Shown: positions 37,101 through 50,600 of the stretch, one piece after another
How the letters are laid out: each line of letters starts with the position of its first letter
Numbering within the stretch: position 1 is the first letter of the stretch
DNA from: Paraphysomonas bandaiensis
Lineage: Eukaryota > Chrysophyceae
DNA: 64,000 nucleotides
Reading direction: 5' to 3'
NCBI GenBank assembly: GCA_965644295.1
Contig: CBFFRP010000367.1
Coordinates: forward strand, 1-64,000
The notes under the pieces: model-generated
What the model saw: the letters and a program-made list of their open reading frames with translations, nothing else
Databases searched by the model: none
Told to the model about the DNA's origin: nothing
Translations under genes and position numbers: made by a program

Positions 37101-39199
37101 CCTGGTCGAAGTTCACGTAGAGTTTTCCGGTAGTTGGGTGTCGAATGATGAGAGTCGCATGAAGCCCTGCCTTCGCTTGTTCTATACTCGAGCACCAGGC
37201 TTCGTACCACAGATACTCGAAGGCAATTAGAGTCCTTGCAACCTTGTTATACGTACGAATGATTTTTTTTGATTCCTTAGGGGCTAGTACAGAAGGGTTA
37301 CCCTGAAATTTCTTCATTGGGTCCTCTATCTTTCGCAGCAAGTGTCTAGCCCAAGCGATGTTTCCGGCAACAGGAGGCATGTTGCGGGGAATGGGAGGGT
37401 TATGCTTCAGTTTCTCATACAGTTGTTCCACACGGGTCAGCTCCAAACCATAGTTGTGAAATATAACCGTGAGCTTTGAATCCAAATCTTTGCGCAGGTT
37501 CTCCCTATGTAGAATGGATTGATACTTTTTCAAGAGCGAAAGGGATTGCTCAATGCTGCTTATGTTCTCAAAGGAACGGTTGATGAAGTGTTGCAAGGAG
37601 GATTCCAATTCGTTCATCTTCACATTAAAATCAACGTAGTCTCTATCAAAACGATTGCTGTGGAAATCAAGCAAATCGTGTCCTTTAGAGCGAAACTGGC
37701 GTACTATCTCCGTAAAAGCAGTCAAAAGAGGCTCCAGCCCCTCGAACTTTTGTTGTGCCAAGCTCTTAAACTGCTGCATTGTTGAGAACATATCCATCAA
37801 CTTAATAAGACGACGGCAAAATAGATCAAATTTTCCAAATATCTGCGTTTCCGAGAAATCAAATTGACGGCCTTTCGGCATCATCATGAGCTTGTCCTTG
37901 GTGATACGATACTGGTCTTGATACTCCTCATTTAACTGTAGACAGTTCTCAATGACCTCAAGTACTACAGCCAAATCTCTGTCCCATAGACGATCGGGTG
38001 GGTCTTTTGCATTTATAGCGACTTTACATGTTGCAATCATTTGGTTAGTGATCTTCATGAACAACTTGGTCATTCTCTCCGTCGTGCTAAAGTACCTAGC
38101 AATTGTGTGGATCATCTTTATCGCATTCATTAGTGCTGGTAAGGTGTCGATAATAGCAGCGGGGTTGTTCCCATACAAGGGATCAAAGAATCGTTCAAGG
38201 GTAGAAAGGTATTTTACGTTATCCTTGGCTTCGTTGGCGGCTTCCGTGATGTGAATATCGATCTCACGCCACTGTGCAAGCAGAGACTGTGCCCGCTGGA
38301 CATCCACCATTGAACTAACCCCAGAAGATGAATCACCAGCGCCACGAACAACAACAGCAAGAAGTGAAAGGACTGACTTGACACCCTTACTCTTTAACTG
38401 CTCCGTGATGGATGTCAGTCTAAATGCACCACAGTATTATAAAACGCATTAGCATTTCACAATGACGTCTTTTCTCTTACCTCTGCATTCGACTACGCCA
38501 ATATTCCAGCTCTGTATCAGGACCAGAATCAGCGGTTTCCCAGCGGTTCCTATCACTATCTTCAAGGTAGTGCTCAATATTTCGGCACCAATCTTGTAGA
38601 AGGTTAATGCATCCTGTAACTAGCACTACATCGCTCGTTGCAGCGTTGCCCATCACCTCAACCCTTTCATCAGGCTTTCGAAGCTCTAACCCACCGCTCA
38701 AGCTTCTTATGCTTTCCTGTAGACCCTTACAAAACGAATCAATCCCCAGTAAAAACTCCTGCCTCTGTTCTTCTGAGGCCTGACCCCATGTGTCTTTTCC
38801 AAGATCTTGTATGAGTGGCCGATAAACACAGCGCATCACAGCCTCCAGTGACTCTATAGGGTTTCGTATTACACCAAAGCTAATCGCACCATCATTTGCT
38901 TTCGTCGGATCTACGGCAAAATGATTATCGTTATCTTTGCCGCGTTTGTTCTTCATGAAATACACCCCAGCAGCTTTCAACGTCTTGAAGTCCCTGGAAT
39001 AAACAGTTAGCCTTTCTCTTCCACTTTCATCTGAGTCAATTGTGATTAATATTTTAGTTGGGCCATCAGCTGAAAAAAAATATTTAATATCGCTCAAGAC
39101 TTCTGGGAGAAGCATCATTTGCTCAATGTCATTCTCATCTCGCTCGAATCCTTCAGCAAGTCTGCTGATTATGTAGCGATGTCGAGCTAAGATGGACAT
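25160..39199 (-). CDS. DNAH5/DNAH8: Axonemal outer-arm dynein heavy chain, gamma/DNAH5-DNAH8 type, 4 exons
   Basis: Exons are 39199-38481, 38419-25847, 25798-25522 and 25471-25160. The introns are 61, 48 and 50 nt and the protein is 4,626 aa, normal for the family. It is the ATP-driven motor of the outer dynein arm in cilia. Residues 1-800 are the assembly tail and about 1300-1720 the linker. P-loops: AAA1 GPAGTGKT (about 1857), AAA2 GPAGAGKS (about 2144), AAA3 GSGGTAKT (about 2484, the family's usual altered form) and AAA4 GVGGSGKQS (about 2890). The stalk and microtubule-binding tip lie at about 3130-3400. The C-terminus GVYVNGLYMDGAAW...HWILRGVALL is intact. ELFALRPTRFNELVKTRKEI and the AAA1 region resemble the DNAH5/8 class most. 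An RS-rich insertion (SRSRSKSSGPPK) sits between AAA3 and AAA4. The 12.6-kb exon 2 has no defect. ATG 39199 was chosen because upstream in-frame sequence lacks another ATG. Confidence 0.97.
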
Positions 39200-39670
39200 C
39201 TTCAAACAACCCCCCAATATCTAGTGAAGGTCTGTGAGCTTAATATGATAGTAATTATAAGTGGACTCAATAAGGTTACAGTGCTGTTCAAAGTCCACTT
39301 CCAGACTTCTAATATGGATCCATATACACATACATAACCCAACACATACACATCTCACCTGTCAGTTTCGCGGCCAACTCATCATAATTCAATGACTTTT
39401 TCAGTTTCATGTCCGCTGAATCTTTGCGTCATATCTACTACATCTTCATGCATGTATATATACAATGTATTCTTTGAGTGTATTATATGTGACATCTGTG
39501 TATGGGTCTGCTGCTCGTGAGTACTCGAGGTGGTAGTTAACACAGCGAGATGTAGACTATGCATATGATGACATCTACAGCCATACCATCACAAGCACAG
39601 GCTCTGTCCATCTCATTCGACAACTCTAAATATAGCCTGCTATTTGTCTTCGATTCGGCATCACCAAGCA
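39200..39670. promoter_or_regulatory. Shared upstream region of dynein and LAMTOR2
   Basis: 471 bp between two divergent start codons, AT-rich with TATATA-type tracts. No repeat and no supported ORF. A bidirectional promoter is inferred from position only. Confidence 0.45.
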
Positions 39671-40092
39671 ATGATTCGTGCTCAAAAACTGCCGGAAATT
39701 TTGCAGGGCGTCCTCGCTGACGGCATCTACGGGGCGGTGCTGATGACCTCAGAGGGAAGCGTTATAAGCTCCAAGTTCGCGGAAGGGCCAGCCTCTCCAC
39801 TATCTGAGACTGTACTAGCAGCTATCACGTCTAGCATATGGTCAAATTATTCTCAAGGTTGGTTCAGGTGTTTATGTTTCTTATGGTTAGGTTACCAAAT
39901 GACACCACAGGTAGCTCTGACGTGAATGTACTAATACAAAAAATGGAGGATGGTGTCATCGGGGTATCCACAACTCACCGTGGTTACATAGTAGCGATTG
40001 CAGGGGATAGGGATGCAGCAATTGGAATGGTCCGTGGTCGCCTTGAAGCTGTGTGCAACTACTTCTCTAGGGTGTTCGACCAGTTAAAGTAG
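39671..40092 (+). CDS. LAMTOR2: LAMTOR2/p14-like roadblock protein (Ragulator subunit), 2 exons
   Basis: Exons are 39671-39857 and 39911-40092, separated by a 53-nt GTTGGT...CCACAG intron. The protein is 122 aa, against about 125 in animals. It is a roadblock/LC7-fold protein. MIRAQKLPEILQGVL, GAVLMTSEGSVISS, AAITSSIWSNYSQG, LIQKMEDGVIGVS and GMVRGRLEAVCNYF follow the LAMTOR2 order. In that family it pairs with LAMTOR3 on late endosomes or lysosomes to anchor Rag GTPases for TORC1 signalling. The alternative is a dynein light chain LC7/roadblock, attractive because the dynein heavy chain is next door. However, the SNIW-like SSIW segment and the length fit LAMTOR2 better. The start ATG at 39671 gives the homologous N-terminus. 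Confidence 0.85.
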
Positions 40093-41699
40093 GCACTTGA
40101 AACGTGCACCCACGATTAGTTTGCAATGTTCTCTTATATTTGCCCATGCTGATTGAAATTAGAATTTTTTCAGAAGAAAGGTGTATTAGCTGTAAATGCT
40201 GGTTCCATTTTCGTGTGAAGGTACTGCGACGCAAGTACTTTCATGGTCAGTAGATAGGTGAGTGATATTTATGACTTATAATAATACCTTTTAGTTATAT
40301 ACAGTTTTAAATAAGAATCTTAGCAGCTACCCCTTGCATACTCTGTAGTAATATAGGAATGTCGCTACTCAGCTGAATATTATTTATTGTGAATAAATAA
40401 AATCATTTTATTATGAAAGCACAACTCATCCGCGGTACTAAATGGATGACTAGGACTGAGTTTCGAAAAAATAGGTTACAATATGTATTATGTATGCTAT
40501 ATATATTAAATTTATGTGATACTACTTAAAGCGGTAGAGGTGTTGCCGTACTCGTAGAGTTGCAACGCAAGTAAGGTTGCTCAACCCGTAACTACATCTA
40601 ATTTTTAAGATAAGCTCCATTTTTCTTAGGTAACGGTAAGACCTGGTTAAATACTCAGCGTCCGTAGGCCTGGACCTAGATAGGTCATTCATATGCTTTT
40701 GTCGTGATCAGATAAAGGCAACTCAATATTTCCTTCCCCATAACAGAAAGACGGTGTAGCGTCAATCCTGGAGTTGGTGAGACAATTTCAACTCGACGAC
40801 TTTGGTACCCGCATGTGTAGATCATGAAATATATGTCAATTGTGGACTAGGTGAACTTATAACGGAGCATTGTTTACGTACAAGCTCCAGATCTTACACA
40901 ATATGAATGGAATCGAATTCGCTAGCCTAAAATCTTTTTCCAGATCTAGTGGATCAAGTTTTTGGTTTTCCATGTCGGGTGGTGGACTGCTCTGCACTTC
41001 GACGGTTTATTAGAAAGGGCGACACCTTCATACTAACGAAAAACGAAAAGTGTTACGATGTAGCTTCCTTCATCAGTTGAGGATTTTGGCGCCGGTGCCG
41101 GTGTTGATCGTTGATCTTATTATGTTGAGTTTTACGTCCTTAAAAATAGCTGTATTTTAGGGTATTGAATAATAACCATTGAATAAAGAATACAGGAGCA
41201 CAAGACAGTATTATTAAATAATGTAAATTAGGTTAGACAATCTACAATATATTGGCTGTATAAAATCGTGTCGATAAAAGATCGTAATAAGTTGGTACGT
41301 AGTTGTGACAACATCGATATACTGTAGGAAAGAAGAAAGTAAACGATGAGAAATGATTACCACAAGTTTACTTGATTGAGAGTGTGTTGTATTTCAAGTT
41401 CAGTTGCTACTTCCAGTGTTCGATGTCAAATTCTGTTAGTGTGAGAGTGACATTCATTACAGTTTGCTCACATCAAATAATATGTTAGAGTTTGAAGGTT
41501 AGGTTAGATTCATACACACTGTCTGTCTGTCTGTGCTGTCTGTGAATTTTACCACATGCTATTCCAAATAGAAATACGTAGCTATATATCAACGGCAGCT
41601 TATTTGTTTTCGATATCACACCATTAATATCTTACTCAAATCTTTTCTAACATAATCGGAACTAACTATGTACATGTAGCCGGAAGCATATAGCCCCAC
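40093..41699. other. Intergenic, AT-rich, with one coding-like remnant near 40940-41080 (plus)
   Basis: The plus-strand frame 40940-41080 (DLVDQVFGFPCRVVDCS...) has protein-like composition and ends in TGA but has no start or recognised family. It may be a gene or transposon fragment. A (CTGT)n tract lies at 41518-41545. Nothing else supported. Confidence 0.4.
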
Positions 41700-44600
41700 T
41701 CATATTGTTGAGGTATGCATTTGTTGTTGAATTTCCAACAAAAACTCCAGCGCTACCGTTGCACCTAAGTCTTTCTTGCATTCGAGATTTTTCACTGCAG
41801 TTTCTACTACACTCTCAGCCTGAGGAAGTGACGTTAAAATGTTTTTTCCTCCGGTGTTCTGCGTACTTTCCACAACACACATCAGTATGGAAGCAGTCCC
41901 AATGCAAGATGGAAACTTCGACATCAGCTCAAGAGAAAAATTAACAAGAGGAAGAATATTCTGCGACTCTTCCCCTGAGTCCATATTCTCTACATTTCCA
42001 GTACACTTTAAGTAATTTGCAACAAGCTCGGCAGTTTTGTTTATCAGGTTTTCCCTCAACTCCACTTCTTCTTCGTCGTCCTCATCAGAAGAGACTTTCA
42101 ACAACTCCTCAATAAATACCAAAGGTACATCTACACCACCAAAAACGGAGACGTCTTGATCGTGATCCTGCCCAACAAGAGAAACTAAGGCACTACAACA
42201 ACAGAGGCATGACTCCATAGCACTATCTCCGCAGGTTTGCACCCCAGTGGAAAGGCCACTGAGCCTTCTTGAAGACGTGTGGAGAGAGGTCATGTCAAAT
42301 TCATGTAATTGAGACATAAGAGTCACAAAAGTATCTATTAATATCTTGACCCAGCCTGCTGATATCAAATTATCCCTGACACTCTTCGTAATACTTAAGG
42401 AAGCGATACATTTGCACACCATAGTGGTAATGCGGGTGTCAGACACTTCCAATCTATTCGCGGGGTCGTTGTTAACTTTGTGTAGCACTTCTACAAGGGG
42501 AATATATACCTCACATTCTGCAAACATGAGACAGTTCGCAGTATTCTCATTCGACAGTAAAAATATGACCTCCACACAAGCTTCGAAAACAACTTTCCAC
42601 TTCTGTGTAATGTCACCAAGGTACTTCTTCAACACAGTAACGATGACTTCGCAACCACCACTGGAACCAATCATGGACTGGACCTCCCTCGAGTTTCCAG
42701 CCAAGAGTCTCAATAATTCTAAGCACTCCAGCGTGACAGATTCAAGGAGGTAATGGGTGCGTAAGCAATTCACTGCAGCTTCGCATGCCCTACTCCAGTC
42801 GGAAATGGGGTTATCAGTACAATCATGACGATGATATACCTCAGAAAGGATGCTGCAACAATGCTCTGAAATAATGTCACTTACAAAGTGTGATAGTAGC
42901 GCATTTACAACAGCGTCATACAAATTACTTAATGGCCCGATAGCACCTTCAATATAACTTGATTCCATGCTGCTGTGGTAGAAAAAGAACCGCGAAATGG
43001 CGATACTTGAATACTCCACCACACCTTCCTCGTTCGAGTTGCGTACTAATGATGACACAAGTAATTTAAATACCCCAACTTCAGATAGCTTCTCAATATT
43101 ATACTTCGGAAGTGGGTCTGCATTTTGATTGCCAATAAGCTCAGATATGGCAGCAGTACACTGCTCTAACACAGAAGCATTCCCGTCCTTATACAATTCA
43201 AACCCAGTTACAACAATATCACAAGCCCCGAGAGAGCCGAGGGCCACAGCGTTCTCAGTATTGACGTGGCAGAGATTCCTTATGGCCCAGCATCCTTGCT
43301 CCACAATGACAGAACTATTCATATGATGACGCATAAGCTGTAGCATCAACTTGAACAGTGGCACGTTGGACAGGGCAGTGATACTATATTCGTGGTGATC
43401 ATCTGTGAGGTTCACAATTGCCATTAAACCCAATTCGGATATGGTAAGACTCTGAGTAAGACGTTGTAACACTCTAGTCATGACAACGACTATTCCTCCA
43501 TCACAGAGGCTGCATTTGTTTACATCATTGTGATCTGCAAGGTTTACAACTGCTCCGATGGCTAATTCGATGACATTTTCATCCATCTCATAACGCGACA
43601 TGGCGCTAATGACCGCTGTGCACCCTCCACATTTCCCTAGAAGAGCCTTGTTTCTATCATCAATTGCTAAATTCATAATTGCCCAACATGCGTTTCTGAC
43701 AACACTACTTGAGTTCAAATGGTTAGTTAGCGCACTGATAACCCCTTCACATGATTTAGATTGACCCAAACTGCTCTTTGCGCTGTCCTCTGACGCCATA
43801 CTGAGAACAATTTGGCAGCAGTGATCAACTACAGTGACATCACTTTCATACTGGGAAAGTACATTCCCCACCACTTCACAAACACCCGCCTCTTCTAATA
43901 CAGTAATATTCTGTGATACTGAAGCCAAGACCGCAAGACACTCGCACACCGCTTCTACGACGTTGCGTCGTTTATCGTTATTTACAGTGGAGAGAAGGTT
44001 ATCGCCAAGTACACTAGACTCATCCAGACAATACCTCTGCAGTAAAGCAACACTAGTTTCAGAGAATCCGCAGTTCCCAATAATGACTGCATCGCCATCG
44101 TGAGATAAGCACATATTCGTGAGTGCCTTACAACCCTCCACTGTAATTTCAGCATTGTCATCATCACTTTCATGAGCCCGTAGAGATCTCACTACCTTTT
44201 CAGCAGCATTGCAGTTTACAAAATCGGTCTTGAGCTTATCATTGCCCTGTATATGGGCGATGGATGATATACGACTGATCACGCGACACGCTGATAATGT
44301 CACATGCGCATCTGTGAGATAAGCCACCAGACATTCCACCACATACTCACACAGACCTTTTGCATTCAAACTAGCCATTTGGTTTTCAAATCGACAATCC
44401 AACATCGAGTCTAACAGAAGGAAGAGTATACCGAGACAACGTATTACCAACTCTTTTCGACCAGTGTGTGCCCTAAGCACTCTCACCAGGACTGCTATCC
44501 AATTTCTTGGTGGGGAAATATCTGTAGAAGAACCAAGAAGATATGGAGATCGGCCCGACTTCCCGCATGTGTGAAGAGAATACCCTACAAGAATTAGCGA

Positions 44601-47600
44601 AGCTTCCACAACGTCTGTATCATCATACAGGTGTTCCAGAACACGACACATAATATGGTCGAATGAAATATCATTCGACTGGTCAGGGCTATTTGAAACT
44701 GGACAGAGGGTACGCATAAAAGAATCGTCGGCGACAGCAACAGAATTCAGGACTCCTGTAGCAGCAGACACCACAACAGCATTATCGCTGTTTTCCTGAA
44801 GTACGCTCAAGAGCGCTGGTCCCACACCAGCACCACTGAGAGCAGCACACACCCTGGAGCTAGACTTCGCTACCGCCAATAGAGCACTGCAGCACGCTTC
44901 AATGACGTTTTCATCGGCTAGGTGCGCCTTCAGTGCTTCTACCAGAGCTATACCAACGCCCATCATATCCTGTGCGTTAGGACTACGCGATCCACTGCAC
45001 AACTGCATGATACTGCGACAGCAATGCTTCACGACCTCAAAGCTGCCGAGTTGATATCTCAACACGGCAACCATTGCCTCACATACAGGAGTGGACCTCA
45101 CACGCCTTAAGCCTTCTTCGGTCGAAGTTAGATTCGTAATAATTACACAGCTGTACTCCGTAATATAAGGATTATGCACGCGCGACAACAAAACGCCAAC
45201 GACATGGTCACATACACCACCATACAGCATACGCAACAGATGGGCACTATCCTTAGATAGCACCGCAAGAACCAAGCAACCAAACTTTGCAATGTTTTCA
45301 GTCCCAGAGTAGAGCTTTAGTGCTTCTATGGCACTTATCACAGCATGACAGTCCAGAAGACGCGGCATATTCGAAGCCTCAGTCGCCAAACTCACAACTG
45401 CACGCAGTGCACATTCAATCGCAAGCAAGTGATCCTGATCTTCAACAACTGGGGGTTCTAAAGCGCGATTTAAACTGGAAATGACAACTTGACATGCACC
45501 TAAGTTTCCAAGTATCGCACTGTAGGCCGATTCAATAGCAAGTTCACACATTGTCAAGCAAGCAAATCGCACAATACGGAGATGTGATGTATACGTTTTC
45601 ATGCAACGTATCAGGACATCACCTACGCTAGATGCCGTCTTCGCTGATATCATAATGATTTTTCCGCCACCACTGCCTGGCAAATAATCTGCAATATTTC
45701 CACCGCTTCCCACAGCAACTGCTGCTGCAATAAGTGCTTGGAGTAGCTGGCAGCCTTTCAGAGATATTTCCTTGCTATTGTTGTGAATGCGCAATATCTT
45801 TACCACAATGTCAAAAGCGCCCATATCTTCACCGAACCCACCACCACCGCGGCGTCCACCACCAGCACTTTTACGTTTCGAAGCACTCCCTGATGTCGTT
45901 GCCAAAGCAACCGAATCCTCGGCGACAACTCTGAGCACTGTGATCAGTGCATTGAATCCAGTTGAAATTACCTTCTTGCTCAGACTATTTTTTTGGATAA
46001 CTCTGAATATCACCGTGTTGGTTCCCGTGGCTGAGTATTTCAATGCATTAGTGCGGTTGTCAGTAGAGAGAGCCAGAACTGCAGCACAAGCCTTGATTGC
46101 AATATCCTCACTACCAAGGTGAAGCGTCATCGCAGCAATTGTTTTCTCACAGGCGCCATATTCGCCAAAGCGCTCTCTGTTTTTCCCATTATCGGCCGCA
46201 AGACAGACGATTGCATTAAGACAGAGGTATATGATACCTATGTTATCACTCTGGCCTTGACTGGCTTTGACAATTGCCTCGTCACTGGTATAGTTGCTGA
46301 TGATCTGGACCACCACTTCGCACACCCCTGCTTCTCCAAGTAAATCCTTTAGGTGGTATCTCGATGCCTTTTCAATATTTCCCCGAGGAGGCCGTGTACT
46401 GGCTAGAAAGCCAATGGAAACAAGTGCCTGCTCAAGCACCTCCTCGACATTCATGTACATTCGCGTCGATTTCACAAGAATCGATGGCACATCACATTCA
46501 GATAATCGAATGCAGTTCTCGTAGTTATCTCTCGCCAATCTCTGCACTGCCTTCCATCCCAATTCGGCAATCATATCATTATGACTATGTACTGTGATAG
46601 CCTGCAATAGCACTTCACATGCACCGCACTTTCCAGCAATGTTGCGGTTATCGTGGTCTAATACAAGCTTATCAATAGCCATACAGCCGAATTCTACTAC
46701 CGATTGATGATGCAAATGCCTTGACACACATTTGACTACCAACTCGCACACTCCTATTTCACCTAAACACTTTCGATTTTCTTGGCAAAGGCCAAGGTTC
46801 TGAATAGCCATAAGAGACCACGTAGTAATATCTTTTTTCTCCATAAATTTCTGCAATATCGTAATAATTACCTCGCATCCACAAGTAGCAAATCGAATAT
46901 TATTTTTTTCGTTGAGCGCCAAATTTATGAGTGCCCATAGGCTTTGCTTGAGAACATTTTCTGAAGAAATATATTTCCTGATTACCTTGACAACTGTTTC
47001 ACATGCTCCGGCATCGCCAAGTTTGGCGTTATTCGTATCTTCAGATCCCAGATTCATAGTAGCTTTGCATCCATATAGAGCTATTTTGTCACAGCCCATA
47101 TGCGCATTCATGATACCAACAATTATTGCTGGTAGTTCTAATTCTCCAAATCTAATGTTATTGGCATCGTTTGCTGTGGTTTTGTCCTGTCCATATCTGC
47201 TCAAATAACACACCGCACGGAGGCCATTTTCACACACGATACTTGAGTGGGGAAACGAAAACAGTGCATTGCGGACTTCATCGCACGCCCCTTCCTCTCC
47301 AAGAGCCTGTTGTCGTTCCGCGTTTCCCTCAGCTAGCTGAGACACACAACGAAGAGCGTTTGCCACTGACAGCTCACTCTTATTCTTCAATCCTCGTTTT
47401 AAGAGGACCAGGGACTCGGGCACCCCCACTTCTATGGCCTCGTCAGGTGAGGGGGGCGACTTAGTCAGAGTAAGAGGACTGGAAATTGTCAACTCATCTC
47501 TGACTGAGTTATCATGACAGAACTCAGCAGCTTCATTTGCATCAGGTTGAATTTGCGTAACACCAATATCATTATGCAATACAATGTCACTGTGAACCGA

Positions 47601-50600
47601 TACTTTCGACCCATTGGATGGTCCACAATCAGACAAAGTTCTCTCATATTGAACTTCTGAGAGTGCCCTCAGAGTGTCTGCACATATATTCGCCACTCGA
47701 GAATTATGTGCGAAATCTTTTACTGCCTTCGTCAACACGTTTCTGGCACCGGCAGCCATAAGCTGTGAATGGTTAGCGTCATGCAATAACAGACTTCTTA
47801 TCACACCACAACCCATCTCAGCCACCACAGAGTAAGTATCGCCTGATGTTCTACCTTTTCGGCGGTACGACTTGATAGCACGAACGACCACCTCACACGC
47901 GCCAGCAGCTGCAGCAGCAGCTGCTGCATCACTAACACCACTTCCTGCATCTTCACTTGTTCCAATTATATGTTTTAAAGCTACAAGACCATGTTCCACA
48001 ACACTTTCACACCCGGGACTGCCTACATACCGACCAATCATGTTGATCACATTCAGGCTGATATCGGGACGAGTGTGTTGTTCTACAGTAGATCGCGATG
48101 AAGTGTATAAGTTGGCAATTGCCAAGCAGCATATTTCTTGAATAACTCCGTCGTCCACGTACTTATTCATAGCGTCCAGCAGTATACTGCCTCCATCAGC
48201 TTGGGCAATGACAACACAGTTTTCACAATCCAGAGTCAACTGTTGCACTGCCATACACCCATATTCACAAAGTGCATTCAGCTCGTCGTTGTCGCCTTCT
48301 ACACTGATATGAGCCTCTAACGCCTTCAAAACATGGTCACATACTCCCGCACGGCCTAGAGTTTTTCTATTTGATTCAGAAAGTGCTAAATTCTGAACAC
48401 CAATCAGCATAATAGTTAGCATGTCAACAGGGGTGTGTTGCCACAGCTTCAGAAAAGACGCTAAGTATTCACAGCCTCGGGACACGCCAATTCGAGCATT
48501 ATTCTCTGCACACAGAGCCATATTCACAATTGCCCCCCATCCTTGCTTCACAACATCTAAGAGATGTGACTCACTGCTATAACTACCTTGAGGATCAGAC
48601 TTGATGGTATCTTTGTACTGCTGACGAAGTATCTTAAGAACGATCTCGCATGCACCAAGTGCTCCTAGTTTATCATTGTTAGCTTCGTCTGAAGCTAGAC
48701 TAGTTATGGCACGAAAACTCCACACGCAGAGAATACTGCTGTCACGTAGAGTGTCGCCACAATGCTCAAGCAGGACAGACACAACCGCTTTACACAGCCC
48801 CGCCCTCCCTAGAGCGGCGACATTATAAGGATTCGATGTGATCTTACTGGTACCATATCTGCACATCCAACATATGGCTTCCAGACCAGCCTGACAGACA
48901 ATTGTCGACTCTATCATCGGTAGCATAACATGAGCAATCAATTCGCACGCCCCACTTTCTCCCAGGATTTTTTGGTTGATACCTTCATTTCCCTCCGCCA
49001 ATTTCGCTATCAAAGACAATGCACAAGCACAATACTCCTCCGACTGATTCTTACCAGCGGCAATGCGCAGCACTTGCATCGCCTCCTCAACGTTGCACTT
49101 CTGTGCAAGTGACATTTCTGTACTGTCTAACGCTAATGCCTCAGTGTTCCTACCACCAGAGTCTTGCTCGCTATCTTCGTGCACTCTTCTAAACGATTCG
49201 TTCATGGCGCTCAAAGTGCAGTTATCATGCACATTTGACCTGCTACTCCTAGGTCTATTACCACTGACATCGCTCTCTCCGACATCGCTTGCTTCAGAGC
49301 TGCTCGAGCTGTCGTCCACACTATTGACTCTCGAATATTTTTGATTCAAAAGCAAAGACGTACCCAATCGCTGAGTAGTTGAAAAGCTATCACTTTGCTC
49401 GGAGTCATCGTAATCGTGGCGACTAAGGCTAGCCAACGCAGCCAGTCCAATACTTTCGATGTCTTCATTAGCAAAATGATCCTTTACGAGCCTCGTCACC
49501 ACCGTATATGCATCAGCGTCAGATAACATTCGCCGATTTTCATCAGAACTATGAGCTAATATTTGGACTGCTCCACATCCCATTTCAACGACTGCCTCGT
49601 TGTTACGGTGCATTTGTAATGCTCTCACAACATCTTCACATGCACCAGCAGCACCTAACTTATAACTGTTGGGCTGGTTATTCTCCGCGAGAACTCTAAT
49701 GGCCCAACAAGAAACTTCTGCCACAGTGGAGCTTCCGAGATGACTATTTAGCGATTTGCAAACTGCATCCGCAGCTCCTAGCGCACCCAAAACTGTTCTG
49801 TATTCGACACTGTGTTGTGCTAGATTTTTGATAGCCCAGCACCCAAGCTCCGCCACCACTTCGCAACTACTGTCTTCGCAATGCACAAGCAAGACTGGGA
49901 CTATACATTCGCACACACCAGCAACACCCAGACCGTTCATAATACTTGAACTACTCGATTCAGATGCACCGTCGTTACCTTCCGAGTCCGTCAAATTAAC
50001 TATAGTCCCGAATGCAAACTCGGCTAAGGCAGCGCTATCAGGATGCAACTGCAGCGCTGTTACGATGACATCGCACACACCACTCGAGACGAGGCGATTG
50101 CGGTTCTCTTCGTGGTTGTAGGTTAAATTCATCAGAGCCATACAACCCCTTTGGGCCGCACCCTCGTCTGCAATATGGATGCGAAGAACACTCACCACAT
50201 GTTCGCATACCCCAGCATCACCAAGCAAGTGGTTATTATAGTCGTTATTATTGGCTAAATTCTGAACAGCCATGAAGGCTTGAGTCGATATTTCCAGATC
50301 GTTGGGAAAACGTCCGAGTGCATTGACCACGAGCTCTGCTGCCCCCTTTAACCCCAGTTCATTTTTATTATTCTTGTTCAGTGCCAGATTTTGAGTGGCC
50401 ATGCACGCCCACAGGGTGAGATTTCTATTAGTCTGATTTGTTCTCCAGAAAAGTACTACTGCGGTGCATGCATGTGCCTCGCCTAGCCGAATGTTATTCT
50501 CAGGGCTGAGGGCAAGATTAATGAGGGCCCCCCAAACCTGGAGGCAAAAATCCTCGTCCACTACCATCCCAGCGCCTAAGCCATCCGTTGCATCAACTCG

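Noticed and set aside
25939-38254. Dozens of 60-160-codon frames antisense to dynein
   Set aside because: Shadows of a strongly conserved coding exon on the other strand, with no motifs of their own.
39200-39217. Dynein start further upstream at a TTG codon
   Set aside because: It is not an ATG. The first in-frame ATG at 39199 gives MSILARHRY, a plausible tail start.
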